NCBI RefSeq assembly: GCF_000148525.1
Contig: NZ_AEDU01000022.1
Coordinates: forward strand, 1 to 64,000
Direction of reading: 5' to 3'
Length of the DNA: 64,000 nucleotides
DNA from: Streptococcus mitis SK564
Lineage (GTDB): Bacteria; Bacillota; Bacilli; Lactobacillales; Streptococcaceae
Part shown: in pieces, positions 51,434 to 60,935 of the stretch
Numbering within the stretch: the first letter of the stretch is position 1
Layout of the letters: every line of letters starts with the position of its first letter
Translations under genes and position numbers: made by a program
Notes under the pieces: generated by a model
Seen by the model: only the letters and a program-made list of their open reading frames with translations
Database searches by the model: none
Told to the model about the DNA's origin: nothing

Positions 51434-52150
51434 TTAGTGATCACGGTCACATGAAATGAATTTGATTTTGTAGTAATCCGCTCGTTTATAAGTTTCGCTG
51501 TAAGCGAGAACCTGACCAGTAGACTCTAATTTAGTAGTCTTGGTTTGTAAAACGCTAGGGAATTGTTCATCGACTCCGAGGACTGAAGCCGCATGTTCTG
51601 GAGTTGGAAATGCTATTTCATTGATTTCTTCAAAATGTTCATCATTCATGTGGATGTGATAATCCAATTTGAAACGGTTATAGATAGAGCTATAATATTC
51701 AAGATTTGGATAATTTGCGTTGATGTATTGTTCTGGAATATAAGATGTGTGATAGATGTATACGACACCATTTGTTTCGCGTACACGTTCAATCTTGTAG
51801 TAGAATTGGTTACCGCGTAGTCCAAGTTTTTCTAGGTAGCTTAGTTTGTTTCCACGCTCAATAGAAAGGACGGTCACTTTATCATCTTTAGTTTCAAAAA
51901 CTTCTACATCAGAAAACTCTACGAGTTTGTGTTTGCGTGCGCGTGAAACGAATGTACCCTTTCCTTGTTGGCGGACAATATAGCCATCTTTGGCAAGGTC
52001 GTTTAAGGCGCGGACAACTGTGATAGAACTTACATCATACATAGCGATCAATTCAGCTTCAGTGTAAAATTTATCTCCACTAGCGAATTGGCCAGAAATG
52101 ATTTTGTTCTTTAATTCATCTTTTATATATTGATACTTTGGAATTGCCAT
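51434..52150 (-). CDS. GntR-family (HutC/UTRA type) repressor of the bgaC operon
   Basis: 238 residues. N-terminal winged helix (about 5-70): KYQYIKDELKNKIISGQF, YTEAELIAMYDVSSITVVRA and GYIVRQQGKGTFV. The C-terminal UTRA effector domain (about 90-238) would sense a sugar phosphate. Divergent from bgaC, the usual layout for the regulator of this galactoside operon (called BgaR in pneumococcus, from memory). ATG 52150 follows GAGGTG (minus strand); a longer frame by 14 codons is less likely. Confidence 0.88.
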   Translation of the reverse strand: MAIPKYQYIKDELKNKIISGQFASGDKFYTEAELIAMYDVSSITVVRALNDLAKDGYIVRQQGKGTFVSRARKHKLVEFSDVEVFETKDDKVTVLSIERGNKLSYLEKLGLRGNQFYYKIERVRETNGVVYIYHTSYIPEQYINANYPNLEYYSSIYNRFKLDYHIHMNDEHFEEINEIAFPTPEHAASVLGVDEQFPSVLQTKTTKLESTGQVLAYSETYKRADYYKIKFISCDRDH

Positions 52151-52389
52151 AATTTCACCTCGATTTTCCTTCTCCGTTAAAGATTTTACCATAAAACCGG
52201 AAAGAATAGTAGTCTTTTGAATAAAAAAATTAGAATAATAGGCTATAAGGTTAATTTACATAAAAAATAGGAGGTTTTATACATTTTTATACATGCCACC
52301 TGTTTGAAGCTATATGTCTGTAAATTTTATATCTTTATAAGTTTTTTGTGTAAAAGTTGGGGAAAAATGAAAAAAATTGTGAAAAGCTA

Positions 52390-52447
52390 TTGACAAATGT
52401 GGTATATTGAGTTATATTCAATATATCAACAAATGAAAGCGTAAACT
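52390..52447 (+). promoter_or_regulatory. bgaC promoter, GntR operator candidate and cre-like site
   Basis: TTGACA (52390-52395) and TATATT (52413-52418), 17-bp spacing. The inverted repeat ATATTGA-N7-TCAATAT (52404-52424) covers the -10, as expected for a repressor site. TGAAAGCGTAAACT (52434-52447) matches the CcpA cre consensus at 12 of 14 positions, consistent with glucose repression. The rest of the gap 52151-52469 is empty. Confidence 0.6.
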
Positions 52448-52469
52448 TTAGTTGTCAGAAGGTAAGAAT

Positions 52470-54257
52470 ATGACACGATTTGAGATACGAGATGATTTTT
52501 ATCTCGATGGAAAATCATTTAAGATTTTATCTGGCGCCATTCATTATTTTAGGGTTCCTCCAGAAGATTGGTATCATTCGCTCTATAACTTGAAGGCTCT
52601 TGGTTTTAATACAGTAGAGACTTATGTGGCTTGGAATTTACACGAGCCTCGTGAGGGTGAGTTTCACTTTGAAGGGGCTCTGGATTTGGAGCGATTTCTT
52701 CAGACAGCACAAGATTTGGGTCTCTATGCGATTGTTCGTCCGTCTCCCTTTATCTGTGCGGAGTGGGAATTCGGTGGCTTACCAGCCTGGCTCTTAACAA
52801 AGAATATGAGGCTTCGTTCCTCAGATCCAGCCTATATTGAAGCTGTAGGTCGCTACTATGACCAGCTCTTGTCACGGTTGGTTCCACATCTGTTGGACAA
52901 TGGTGGCAACATCCTCATGATGCAGGTTGAAAATGAGTATGGTTCTTATGGAGAAGATAAGGCTTACCTGAGAGCCATTCGACAGTTGATGGAAGAGCGT
53001 GGCGTAACCTGTCCCCTCTTTACATCAGATGGTCCATGGAGAGCTACTCTGAAAGCTGGAACCTTAATCGAAGATGACCTCTTTGTAACAGGAAACTTTG
53101 GTTCTAAAGCTCCGTACAATTTTTCACAGATGCAGGAATTCTTTGATGAACATGGCAAGAAATGGCCACTCATGTGTATGGAGTTCTGGGATGGCTGGTT
53201 CAATCGTTGGAAGGAACCGATTATCACACGGGATCCGAAAGAATTAGCAGAAGCTGTTCGAGAGGTTTTGGAACAAGGCTCTATCAATCTTTACATGTTC
53301 CATGGTGGTACAAACTTTGGCTTCATGAATGGTTGCTCAGCTCGAGGAACTTTGGACTTGCCACAAGTTACATCGTATGACTACGACGCTCTTCTTGATG
53401 AAGAAGGAAATCCAACTGCCAAATATCTGGCAGTTAAGAAGATGATGGCAACACATTTCCCAGAGTATCCGCAGTTGGAACCACTCTACAAAGAGAGTAT
53501 GGAGTTGGATGCTATTCCACTGGTTGAAAAAGTTTCCTTGTTTGAAACCTTAGATAGCTTGTCTAGTCCAGTAGGAAGTCTCTATCCTAAAAAGATGGAG
53601 GAGTTGGGACAAAGCTATGGCTACCTACTTTATCGAACAGAAACAAACTGGGATGCAGAAGAAGAAAGACTTCGTATCATTGATGGTCGAGATAGAGCTC
53701 AGCTTTATGTCGATGGTCAGTGGGTTAAAACCCAATATCAGACAGAGATTGGGGAAGATATTTTTTGTCAAGGTGAAAAGAAAGCGCTGTCTAGATTGGA
53801 TATCTTGATAGAAAATATGGGGCGTGTCAACTATGGTCACAAGTTCTTAGCGGATACGCAACGTAAGGGAATTCGGACAGGGGTTTGTAAGGATTTGCAC
53901 TTCTTACTAAACTGGAAACACTATCCACTCCCACTAGATAATCCTGAGAAAATTGATTTTTCAAAAGGATGGACAGAAGGACAACCAGCCTTTTACGCTT
54001 ATGACTTTACAGTTCAAGAGCCAAAAGATACCTACCTAGACTTGTCTGAGTTTGGGAAAGGAGTTGCCTTTGTCAATGGGCAGAATCTAGGACGTTTTTG
54101 GAACGTCGGCCCGACCCTCTCGCTTTATATCCCTCATAGTTATCTTAAGGAAGGTGCCAACCGCATCATTATCTTTGAGACAGAGGGTGAATATAAAGAA
54201 GAGATTCATTTAACTCGTAAACCTACACTAAAACACATAAAGGGGGAAAACTTATGA
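52470..54257 (+). CDS. bgaC: Beta-galactosidase BgaC (GH35)
   Basis: 595 residues, no signal peptide or sorting motif. GH35 core with acid/base Glu in QVENEYGSYG (about 155-164) and nucleophile Glu in CMEFWDGWF (about 235-243). Pneumococcal BgaC is a beta-1,3-specific galactosidase acting on Gal-beta1,3-GlcNAc/GalNAc. With a PTS and AgaS behind it, this suggests that a PTS-imported host disaccharide is split here inside the cell, although surface location has been reported for BgaC. ATG 52470 with AAGGTAAG upstream. Overlaps the IIB start by 4 bp. Confidence 0.92.
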   Translation: MTRFEIRDDFYLDGKSFKILSGAIHYFRVPPEDWYHSLYNLKALGFNTVETYVAWNLHEPREGEFHFEGALDLERFLQTAQDLGLYAIVRPSPFICAEWEFGGLPAWLLTKNMRLRSSDPAYIEAVGRYYDQLLSRLVPHLLDNGGNILMMQVENEYGSYGEDKAYLRAIRQLMEERGVTCPLFTSDGPWRATLKAGTLIEDDLFVTGNFGSKAPYNFSQMQEFFDEHGKKWPLMCMEFWDGWFNRWKEPIITRDPKELAEAVREVLEQGSINLYMFHGGTNFGFMNGCSARGTLDLPQVTSYDYDALLDEEGNPTAKYLAVKKMMATHFPEYPQLEPLYKESMELDAIPLVEKVSLFETLDSLSSPVGSLYPKKMEELGQSYGYLLYRTETNWDAEEERLRIIDGRDRAQLYVDGQWVKTQYQTEIGEDIFCQGEKKALSRLDILIENMGRVNYGHKFLADTQRKGIRTGVCKDLHFLLNWKHYPLPLDNPEKIDFSKGWTEGQPAFYAYDFTVQEPKDTYLDLSEFGKGVAFVNGQNLGRFWNVGPTLSLYIPHSYLKEGANRIIIFETEGEYKEEIHLTRKPTLKHIKGENL

Positions 54258-54730
54258 CAATTGTAGGATGCCGTATCGATGGACGTTTGATCCACGGACA
54301 AGTAGCCAACCTTTGGGCTGGAAAACTAAATGTTTCACGTATTATGGTTGTAGATGACGAAGTTGTCAACAACGACGTTGAAAAGAGTGGTTTGAAACTT
54401 GCGACACCACCAGGTGTAAAATTGAGTATTTTGCCAATTGAAAAAGCGGCAGCCAATATTCTTGCTGGAAAATACGATAGCCAACGTCTCTTTATCGTGG
54501 CTCGTAAACCAGACCGCTTCCTTGGTTTGGTTGAAGCAGGTGTACCACTTGAAACCCTAAATGTTGGGAATATGTCTCAAACACCAGAAACTCGCCCCAT
54601 CACACGTTCTATCAATGTAGTAGACAAGGATGTGGAAGACTTCCACAAATTGGCAGAAAAAGGTGTTAAACTTACTGCTCAAATGGTTCCAAATGATCCA
54701 ATTTCAGACTTTTTGAGCTTATTAAAATAG
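54254..54730 (+). CDS. PTS mannose/fructose/sorbose family IIB component
   Basis: 158 residues. Phosphorylation site His14 in CRIDGRLIHGQV. Takes phosphate from IIA and gives it to the incoming sugar. ATGA overlap with bgaC, and GGGGGAA upstream. Confidence 0.92.
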   Translation: MTIVGCRIDGRLIHGQVANLWAGKLNVSRIMVVDDEVVNNDVEKSGLKLATPPGVKLSILPIEKAAANILAGKYDSQRLFIVARKPDRFLGLVEAGVPLETLNVGNMSQTPETRPITRSINVVDKDVEDFHKLAEKGVKLTAQMVPNDPISDFLSLLK

Positions 54731-54756
54731 GAAAAAATTTTTAGGAGGTCATTGTT

Positions 54757-55662
54757 ATGATACAATGGTGGCAAATTTTACTTCTCACTTTGTACTCAGC
54801 TTATCAAATCTGTGATGAGTTGACGATCGTTTCATCTGCAGGTTCCCCTGTATTTGCTGGTTTCATTACTGGTTTAATCATGGGAGATGTGACTACTGGT
54901 CTACTTATCGGTGGTAACTTGCAACTATTCGTTCTTGGGGTTGGCACCTTCGGTGGTGCCTCTCGTATCGACGCAACTTCTGGTGCGGTTCTTGCGACAG
55001 CCTTCTCTGTTTCACAAGGAATTGATACAGCGCTTGCGATTACAACAATCGCTGTGCCAGTAGCAACTCTCTTGACTTACTTCGACGTTCTTGGACGTAT
55101 GACAACTACTTTCTTTGCTCACCGTGTGGATGCTGCAATCGAACGCTTTGACTATAAAGGTATTGAACGCAACTACCTACTTGGTGCGATTCCTTGGGCT
55201 TTATCTCGTGCCCTTCCAGTTTTCTTTGCCCTTGCCTTTGGTGGTGCCTTTGTACAATCAGTTGTAGACTTCGTTGAAGCATACAAATGGGTTGCAGCTG
55301 GTTTGACACTTGCAGGGCGTATGCTTCCAGGTCTTGGATTTGCAATCTTGCTTCGTTACCTTCCAGTTAAACGTAACCTTCACTACCTTGCTATGGGATT
55401 TGGTTTGACAGCTATGTTGACTGTTCTTTACTCATATGTAACAGGTCTTGGTGGCGCTGTTGCTGGTATCGTAGGTACTCTTCCTGCTGAAGTTGCTGAA
55501 AAAATTGGTTTCGTGAACAACTTCAAAGGCTTGTCTATGATTGGTATCTCTATCGTAGGTATCTTCCTTGCAGTGCTTCACTTCAAAAATAGCCAAAAAG
55601 TAGCTGTAGCAGCACCTTCTACACCATCAGAAAGTGGGGAAATCGAAGATGACGAATTCTAA
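54757..55662 (+). CDS. PTS mannose-family IIC component
   Basis: 301 residues, many hydrophobic helices, with the N-terminal ALIxxx-like IQWWQILLLTLYSAYQICDE and FAGFITGLIMGD signature of mannose-family IIC. Membrane channel part. TAGGAGG upstream; the 3' end overlaps the IID start by 14 bp. Confidence 0.9.
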   Translation: MIQWWQILLLTLYSAYQICDELTIVSSAGSPVFAGFITGLIMGDVTTGLLIGGNLQLFVLGVGTFGGASRIDATSGAVLATAFSVSQGIDTALAITTIAVPVATLLTYFDVLGRMTTTFFAHRVDAAIERFDYKGIERNYLLGAIPWALSRALPVFFALAFGGAFVQSVVDFVEAYKWVAAGLTLAGRMLPGLGFAILLRYLPVKRNLHYLAMGFGLTAMLTVLYSYVTGLGGAVAGIVGTLPAEVAEKIGFVNNFKGLSMIGISIVGIFLAVLHFKNSQKVAVAAPSTPSESGEIEDDEF

Positions 55663-56470
55663 TTACAAACTTACAAAAGAAGATTTTAACCAAATCAATA
55701 AACGTAGCTTGTTTACTTTCCAATTGGGTTGGAACTACGAACGTATGCAAGCTTCTGGTTACCTTTACATGATTTTGCCTCAATTGCGTAAAATGTATGG
55801 GGATGGAACTCCTGAATTGAAAGAAATGATGAAAGTTCATACTCAATTCTTCAATACTTCACCATTCTTCCACACCATCATCGCTGGTTTTGATCTTGCC
55901 ATGGAAGAAAAAGATGGTGTAGGTTCAAAAGATGCCGTTAATGGTATCAAGACAGGTTTGATGGGACCATTCGCTCCTCTTGGAGATACAATCTTTGGTT
56001 CACTTGTACCTGCTATCATGGGATCTATCGCAGCAACTATGGCTATCGGTGGTCAACCTTGGGGTATCTTCCTTTGGATTGCAGTTGCAGTAGCGTATGA
56101 TATCTTCCGTTGGAAACAGTTGGAATTTGCCTACAAAGAAGGGGTTAACCTTATCAACAACATGCAAAGTACCTTGACAGCTTTGATTGACGCTGCATCT
56201 GTACTTGGTGTCTTCATGATGGGTGCTCTTGTAGCAACAATGATCAACTTTGAAATTTCTTACAAATGGGCAATCGGTGAGAAGATGATTGACTTCCAAG
56301 ACATCTTGAACCAAATCTTCCCACGCTTGCTTCCAGCAATCTTTACTGCCTTTATCTTCTGGTTGCTTGGTAAGAAAGGTATGAACTCTACTAAAGCTAT
56401 CGGTATTATTATCGTACTTGCTTTGGCTCTTTCTGCCTTTGGTAAATTTGTACTTGGAATGGGCGCATAA
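55649..56470 (+). CDS. PTS mannose-family IID component
   Basis: 273 residues. LTKEDFNQINKRSLFTFQLG and FNTSPFFHTIIAGFDLAMEE are IID signatures, followed by membrane helices (GSLVPAIMGSIAATMAIGG). Forms the transporter with IIC. ATG 55649, with GGGGAAATCGAAG upstream inside IIC. Confidence 0.9.
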   Translation: MTNSNYKLTKEDFNQINKRSLFTFQLGWNYERMQASGYLYMILPQLRKMYGDGTPELKEMMKVHTQFFNTSPFFHTIIAGFDLAMEEKDGVGSKDAVNGIKTGLMGPFAPLGDTIFGSLVPAIMGSIAATMAIGGQPWGIFLWIAVAVAYDIFRWKQLEFAYKEGVNLINNMQSTLTALIDAASVLGVFMMGALVATMINFEISYKWAIGEKMIDFQDILNQIFPRLLPAIFTAFIFWLLGKKGMNSTKAIGIIIVLALALSAFGKFVLGMGA

Positions 56471-56473
56471 TTT

Positions 56474-56878
56474 ATGACGCAATCATTAATTTTGGTGAGT
56501 CATGGTCGTTTCTGTGAAGAACTTAAAGGTAGCACTGAAATGATTATGGGGCCACAAGACAATATTTACACAGTAGCTCTTCTTCCAGAAGATGGCCCAG
56601 AAGAATTTACTGCAAAATTTGAAGCTGCTATTGAAGGATTGGATGATTTCCTAGTCTTTGCGGATCTTCTCGGTGGAACACCATGTAACGTGGTAAGCCG
56701 TTTGATTATGGAAGGTCGTGACATCGAACTTTACGCAGGGATGAATCTTCCAATGGTGATTGAATTTATCAATGCGAGCCTGACAGGCGCAGATGCGGAC
56801 TACAAGAACCGTGCTGCAGAAAGCATTGTTAAAGTCAATGATTTATTAGCGGGCTTCGATGATGATGAAGATGAATAA
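56474..56878 (+). CDS. PTS mannose-family IIA component
   Basis: 134 residues. Phosphohistidine His10 in LILVSHGRFCEELK; VFADLLGGTPCNV is the second family motif. Last of the four PTS genes, acidic tail DDDEDE. Confidence 0.92.
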   Translation: MTQSLILVSHGRFCEELKGSTEMIMGPQDNIYTVALLPEDGPEEFTAKFEAAIEGLDDFLVFADLLGGTPCNVVSRLIMEGRDIELYAGMNLPMVIEFINASLTGADADYKNRAAESIVKVNDLLAGFDDDEDE

Positions 56879-56880
56879 GA

Positions 56881-57008
56881 TGTGACAACGTGAAAATCAT
56901 AGGGAAAATAGGCGATAGGAGGATGGAGCGATGCTCCGACGATAATCGGTCTTTTTCCCAAAGATTTTAGTTGGAACTCGATTCAATTCATGTGACAACG
57001 TGAAAATC
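56881..57008 (+). repeat. Direct repeat of 18 bp after the PTS genes
   Basis: TGTGACAACGTGAAAATC at 56881-56898 and again at 56991-57008, 110 bp apart. Between them is a small hairpin GGAGC-GAT-GCTCC and no reading frame. Confidence 0.6.
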
Positions 57009-57032
57009 GTTAGAGTATTTTATATAGAATAT

Positions 57033-57065
57033 ACATGGGAATGGGGCTTACTCCCATTCCCATAT
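57033..57065 (+). terminator. Hairpin before agaS
   Basis: ATGGGAATGGG-GCTTACT-CCCATTCCCAT, a perfect 11-bp stem, with a poor T-run; could be an attenuator or a partial terminator. Confidence 0.6.
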
Positions 57066-57087
57066 TTAATAGAAAAAGAGGAATTCA

Positions 57088-58254
57088 ATGCTACATTATA
57101 CAAAAGAAGACTTGCTCGAATTGGGTGCAGAAATCACTACACGTGAAATCTACCAACAGCCTGATGTCTGGAAAGAAGCTTTTGAATCTTATCAAGCAAA
57201 ACGTGAAGAAATTGCAGCCTTCCTGCAAGGGATTGCTGATAAACATGACTATATCAAGGTAATCTTGACAGGTGCTGGGACTTCTGCTTATGTGGGAGAT
57301 ACCTTGGTACCTTACTTTAAGGAAGTATATGACGAACGCAAATGGAATTTCAATGCTATTGCGACAACAGATATCGTTGCCAATCCAGAAACCTATTTGA
57401 AAAAAGATGTGGCGACTGTCCTTGTATCTTTTGCTCGTAGTGGGAACTCGCCTGAAAGTGTGGCGACTGTTGATTTGGCCAAAGCCTTGGTGGATGAGCT
57501 TTATCAAGTGACGATTACTTGTGCAGCAGATGGTAAATTGGCTCTTCAAGCTCATGGAGATGACTGCAATCTCTTGCTCTTGCAACCAGCTGCTTCTAAT
57601 GACGCTGGATTTGCCATGACTTCTAGCTTTACGTCTATGATGTTAACAGCTCTCTTGGTCTTTGATCCTACAGAATTTGCTTTGAAAGCTGAACGTTTTG
57701 AAGTTGTATCTAGTCTTTCCCGTAAAGTTTTAGACAATGCAGAAGATGTCAAAGAGCTTGTTGACCTAGATTTTAACCGCGTCATCTATCTAGGCGCTGG
57801 TCCATTCTTTGGACTTGCTCATGAAGCTCAGCTCAAGATTTTGGAATTAACAGCTGGTCAAGTTGCGACCATGTATGAAAGCCCAGTTGGCTTCCGTCAC
57901 GGTCCAAAATCACTGATCAACGAAGATACAGTTGTTTTGGTCTTTGGTACAACGACAGACTACACTCGTAAGTACGACTTGGACTTGGTTCGTGAAGTTG
58001 CTGGTGATCAGATTGCTCGTCGTGTTGTGCTTTTGAGTGATCAAACCTTTGGCCTTGAAAATGTCAAAGAAGTGGCCCTTGGTTGTGGCGGTGTATTGAA
58101 TGATATTTACCGTGTCTTCCCTTACATCGTTTATGCCCAACTCTTTGCCCTATTGACTTCACTCAAGGTAGAAAATAAACCTGATACACCGTCTCCTACA
58201 GGTACCGTAAACCGTGTGGTACAAGGTGTTATCATCCACGAATATCAAAAGTAA
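57088..58254 (+). CDS. agaS: SIS-domain sugar isomerase/deaminase AgaS
   Basis: 388 residues with two SIS domains: ILTGAGTSAYVGDT (about 55-68) with SFARSGNSPESVAT (about 113-126), and YLGAGPFFGLAHEAQLKILE (about 231-250) with GPKSLINEDTVV. AgaS proteins convert galactosamine-6-phosphate toward tagatose-6-phosphate or isomerise tagatose-6-phosphate. This fits GalNAc/galactosamine coming from the PTS and BgaC. AAGAGGAA upstream. Confidence 0.9.
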   Translation: MLHYTKEDLLELGAEITTREIYQQPDVWKEAFESYQAKREEIAAFLQGIADKHDYIKVILTGAGTSAYVGDTLVPYFKEVYDERKWNFNAIATTDIVANPETYLKKDVATVLVSFARSGNSPESVATVDLAKALVDELYQVTITCAADGKLALQAHGDDCNLLLLQPAASNDAGFAMTSSFTSMMLTALLVFDPTEFALKAERFEVVSSLSRKVLDNAEDVKELVDLDFNRVIYLGAGPFFGLAHEAQLKILELTAGQVATMYESPVGFRHGPKSLINEDTVVLVFGTTTDYTRKYDLDLVREVAGDQIARRVVLLSDQTFGLENVKEVALGCGGVLNDIYRVFPYIVYAQLFALLTSLKVENKPDTPSPTGTVNRVVQGVIIHEYQK

Positions 58255-58304
58255 GGAAATGTTTATGAATTCTTGACAAGAGAATTTGTAAACTATCAGA
58301 TAAA

Positions 58305-58345
58305 CCATAGATTGTCAGTAGGCTTTCTATGGTTTGTTTGCTTGA
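58305..58345 (+). terminator. Hairpin after agaS
   Basis: AAACCATAG and CTATGGTTT around a 16-nt loop with a weak T-rich tail; transcription may continue to galM. Confidence 0.5.
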
Positions 58346-58369
58346 GAGAAATAGTAAAAGGAGAACAGA

Positions 58370-59407
58370 ATGAAAGCATACACAGAGCGTGTATTTGGAA
58401 ATGTTGAGGGTAAGGATGTCTTGGCCTATCGTTTTGAGACGGACGGTGGCTACCAGCTTGAAGTCATGACTTATGGTGCGACTATCTTGCGTTATGCCAC
58501 GCCTGACAAGGCTGGAAATTTTGCCAATGTTATCTTGGGATTTGATGATTTTGATAGCTATGTAGGCAATAGTCCCAAGCATGGAGCTAGCGTAGGTCCT
58601 GTGGCGGGACGTATTGCAGGTGCGACCTTTGAATTAAATAGCAAGACCTATGACCTTGAAGTCAACAATGCTAGCAATTGTAACCACAGTGGTTCAACTG
58701 GTTGGGATTCCAGCTTGTTTGAACTAGTTGAAGTGAGCGACCATGGCTTGACCCTCTACACAGAGCGTACAGACGGGACAGGAGGATTTCCTGGGAATCT
58801 TAAGATTTGGATTAGCTACTATTTGGAAGAAACTGGTGCCTATGAAATCAGCTACAAGGTAACAACAGATCAGGATACGCTGGTCAATCCAACCAATCAC
58901 AGCTATTTCAACTTGTCTGGTGATTTCACGCAGACGATTGACCGTCATGTCTTCCAACTAAACACAGAGGGCATTTACCCAATCGCTCCAGATGGTGTTC
59001 CTGCCAAAACTTCAGATGCCAATCGTGATGTGGTCAAACACATCTACAATGGTGCCTTGTTGAAGGATATCTTTGCAGAGGACGATGAGCAAATCCAACT
59101 GGTATCTGGTTTGGACCACCCCTTTGCCCTTCCTGCAGGTCATGACAATGCTGGTTTCCTTTATGACCAAAACTCAGGTCGTTTCCTACTTTTCAAGACA
59201 GAGGCTCCTTGTTTTGTAGTCTACACAGCAAACTTTGTGGATGAGAGTGTTATCATAGGAGGTCAGCCAATGCTACAGCACAATGGGATTGCCCTTGAAG
59301 CGCAAGCTTTACCAGATGCCATTCACAGTGATCTCAAAGACCAAGTTGTCCTCAAAGCCGGTCAAACCTTCACCAGTAAGACACGTTATGAGCTTGTTGT
59401 GAAATAA
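58370..59407 (+). CDS. galM: Aldose 1-epimerase (galactose mutarotase)
   Basis: 345 residues. Balances alpha and beta galactose released by BgaC. Family motifs: MTYGATI near residue 35, GPVAGRIAGATF, NPTNHSYFNLSG (about 176-187, catalytic His) and GIALEAQALPDA with the catalytic Glu near 308. AAAGGAGAA upstream. Confidence 0.93.
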   Translation: MKAYTERVFGNVEGKDVLAYRFETDGGYQLEVMTYGATILRYATPDKAGNFANVILGFDDFDSYVGNSPKHGASVGPVAGRIAGATFELNSKTYDLEVNNASNCNHSGSTGWDSSLFELVEVSDHGLTLYTERTDGTGGFPGNLKIWISYYLEETGAYEISYKVTTDQDTLVNPTNHSYFNLSGDFTQTIDRHVFQLNTEGIYPIAPDGVPAKTSDANRDVVKHIYNGALLKDIFAEDDEQIQLVSGLDHPFALPAGHDNAGFLYDQNSGRFLLFKTEAPCFVVYTANFVDESVIIGGQPMLQHNGIALEAQALPDAIHSDLKDQVVLKAGQTFTSKTRYELVVK

Positions 59408-59486
59408 AGGATGAAGCTTCTACTTTTCGGAGGAAATAGCATTTGCCTCATGACATTGGTAGAAACGGGCAAAGAGTAGGGAAATA

Positions 59487-59495
59487 TGATATAAT
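59487..59495 (+). promoter_or_regulatory. Extended -10 of the CbpI-like gene
   Basis: TGATATAAT, about 48 bp before the ATG. Confidence 0.55.
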
Positions 59496-59543
59496 TTAAT
59501 AGTGAAAATACCTGTCCTATCTAGAGGATAAAAGGAGAAAAAG

Positions 59544-60740
59544 ATGAAGAAAATTGTATTTGCTAGCGCCTTGGCTTTGACCTTGGCAGGAGCAGTTTTG
59601 ACAACTGATGTTTTTGCGAATGACAGACTGGTGGCAACACAATCTGTTAATGGTAAAAATGAAAATGTATTGACCTCAGAGGTGCTAAAACCTGCTAGTG
59701 GCAATGTTTTGGTTGGAATCAAGGGAGAATTTTTAACTCCAAATAAACAATCTATTTTGGACGCGATTAATAAGATTCGTAAGGAAGCGGCTGATGAAGG
59801 TTTGGTAGATAAGTATGTCCCTATTAAATGGTCTACTGATCTTGAGAAAACTGCTTTTGTACGAGCTACTGAGGTGTCAGTAGCTTTAAAACCTGAGCGT
59901 CTTTCTACTAAAGAAATCTGGACTGCTTTTCCATCTAGCAATAGTATAAGAGGAGAAGCTTTAGATGTGAACTATGAAGGTTTTCTAAAAGCAATTGAAA
60001 ACTGGCATGCTGAGAAGGCGAATTATGTAGCGAAAAAGAAGGGTGGAACCTCTAAAGAATTTACAGGTTATTATGAGGTTTTGATTAATCCTAAATTTAC
60101 ATATGTGGGTCTTGCAGCTTTTAAAAACGCAGCCAGCTCTCAGCAAGTAGCAACGATTTCTCTAGCTTTAGGTGATGATGCTTCTTCAGAGGAATTGGCT
60201 GGTGGATATGGTTCTGCTATTCAGTATACAGAAGTGACTGCATCAAATCTTTCAACAGTTAAAAGTAAAGCTACGGTTGTAGAAAAACCGCTGAAAGATT
60301 TTAGAACATCTACATCTAGTCAGTCTGGATGGGTGAAGTCTAATGGAAAATGGTATTTTTATGAGTCTGGTGATGTGAAGACAGGCTGGGTGAAAACGGG
60401 TGGTAAATGGTACTACTTGAATGATTTAGGTGTCATGCAGACTGGATTTGTAGAAGTTGATGGTGCATGGTATTTCCTTGATAGTTCAGGCGCGATGTTT
60501 ACAGGCTGGGGAACAGATGGTAGTAGATGGTTCTACTTTGATGGCTCAGGAGCTATGAAGACAGGCTGGTATAAGGAAAATGGTACTTGGTATTATCTTG
60601 ATCAGTCAGGTGTCATGAAGACAGGTTGGTTTAAAGTAGGCAAGCACTGGTACTATGCATATGGTTCAGGAGCTTTGGCAGTCAGCACAACAACACCAGA
60701 TGGTTACCGTGTAAATGGTAATGGTGAATGGGTTAACTAG
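59544..60740 (+). CDS. CAP-domain choline-binding protein (CbpI-like)
   Basis: 398 residues. Signal peptide to about residue 26; a CAP/SCP-like (YkwD-type) domain about 65-225 (ILDAINKIRKEAADEGLVD, VPIKWSTDLEKTAFVRATEV, NYEGFLKAIENWHAEKANY). The conserved CAP His/Glu metal set is not obvious. A short linker leads to about seven GW/WYYL choline-binding repeats (255-398). Same place and similar N-terminus as pneumococcal CbpI as I remember it. AAAGGAGA upstream. Confidence 0.85.
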   Translation: MKKIVFASALALTLAGAVLTTDVFANDRLVATQSVNGKNENVLTSEVLKPASGNVLVGIKGEFLTPNKQSILDAINKIRKEAADEGLVDKYVPIKWSTDLEKTAFVRATEVSVALKPERLSTKEIWTAFPSSNSIRGEALDVNYEGFLKAIENWHAEKANYVAKKKGGTSKEFTGYYEVLINPKFTYVGLAAFKNAASSQQVATISLALGDDASSEELAGGYGSAIQYTEVTASNLSTVKSKATVVEKPLKDFRTSTSSQSGWVKSNGKWYFYESGDVKTGWVKTGGKWYYLNDLGVMQTGFVEVDGAWYFLDSSGAMFTGWGTDGSRWFYFDGSGAMKTGWYKENGTWYYLDQSGVMKTGWFKVGKHWYYAYGSGALAVSTTTPDGYRVNGNGEWVN

Positions 60741-60801
60741 GCTGAAAATAGCAAGTCATAGGTAAAGTATTCATCTTACTTAGCAAAAAGAATGAACGAT
60801 A

Positions 60802-60837
60802 AGAAAGAGGTTGATGGCGGACATTGACCTCTTTTTG
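60802..60837 (+). terminator. Terminator after the CbpI-like gene
   Basis: AAAGAGGT / ACCTCTTT stem with five T. Confidence 0.75.
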
Positions 60838-60865
60838 TTAGAATATAGGCTTCAAGTTGTCTGGC

Positions 60866-60893
60866 TTGACTTTCTTGGTGGGAATTATATAAT
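60866..60893 (+). promoter_or_regulatory. Promoter of the VOC gene
   Basis: TTGACT and TATAAT with 16-bp spacing. Confidence 0.5.
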
Positions 60894-60935
60894 GTATGTA
60901 ATAAAATCGATTACAACTGGAAAAGAGGACCATTT

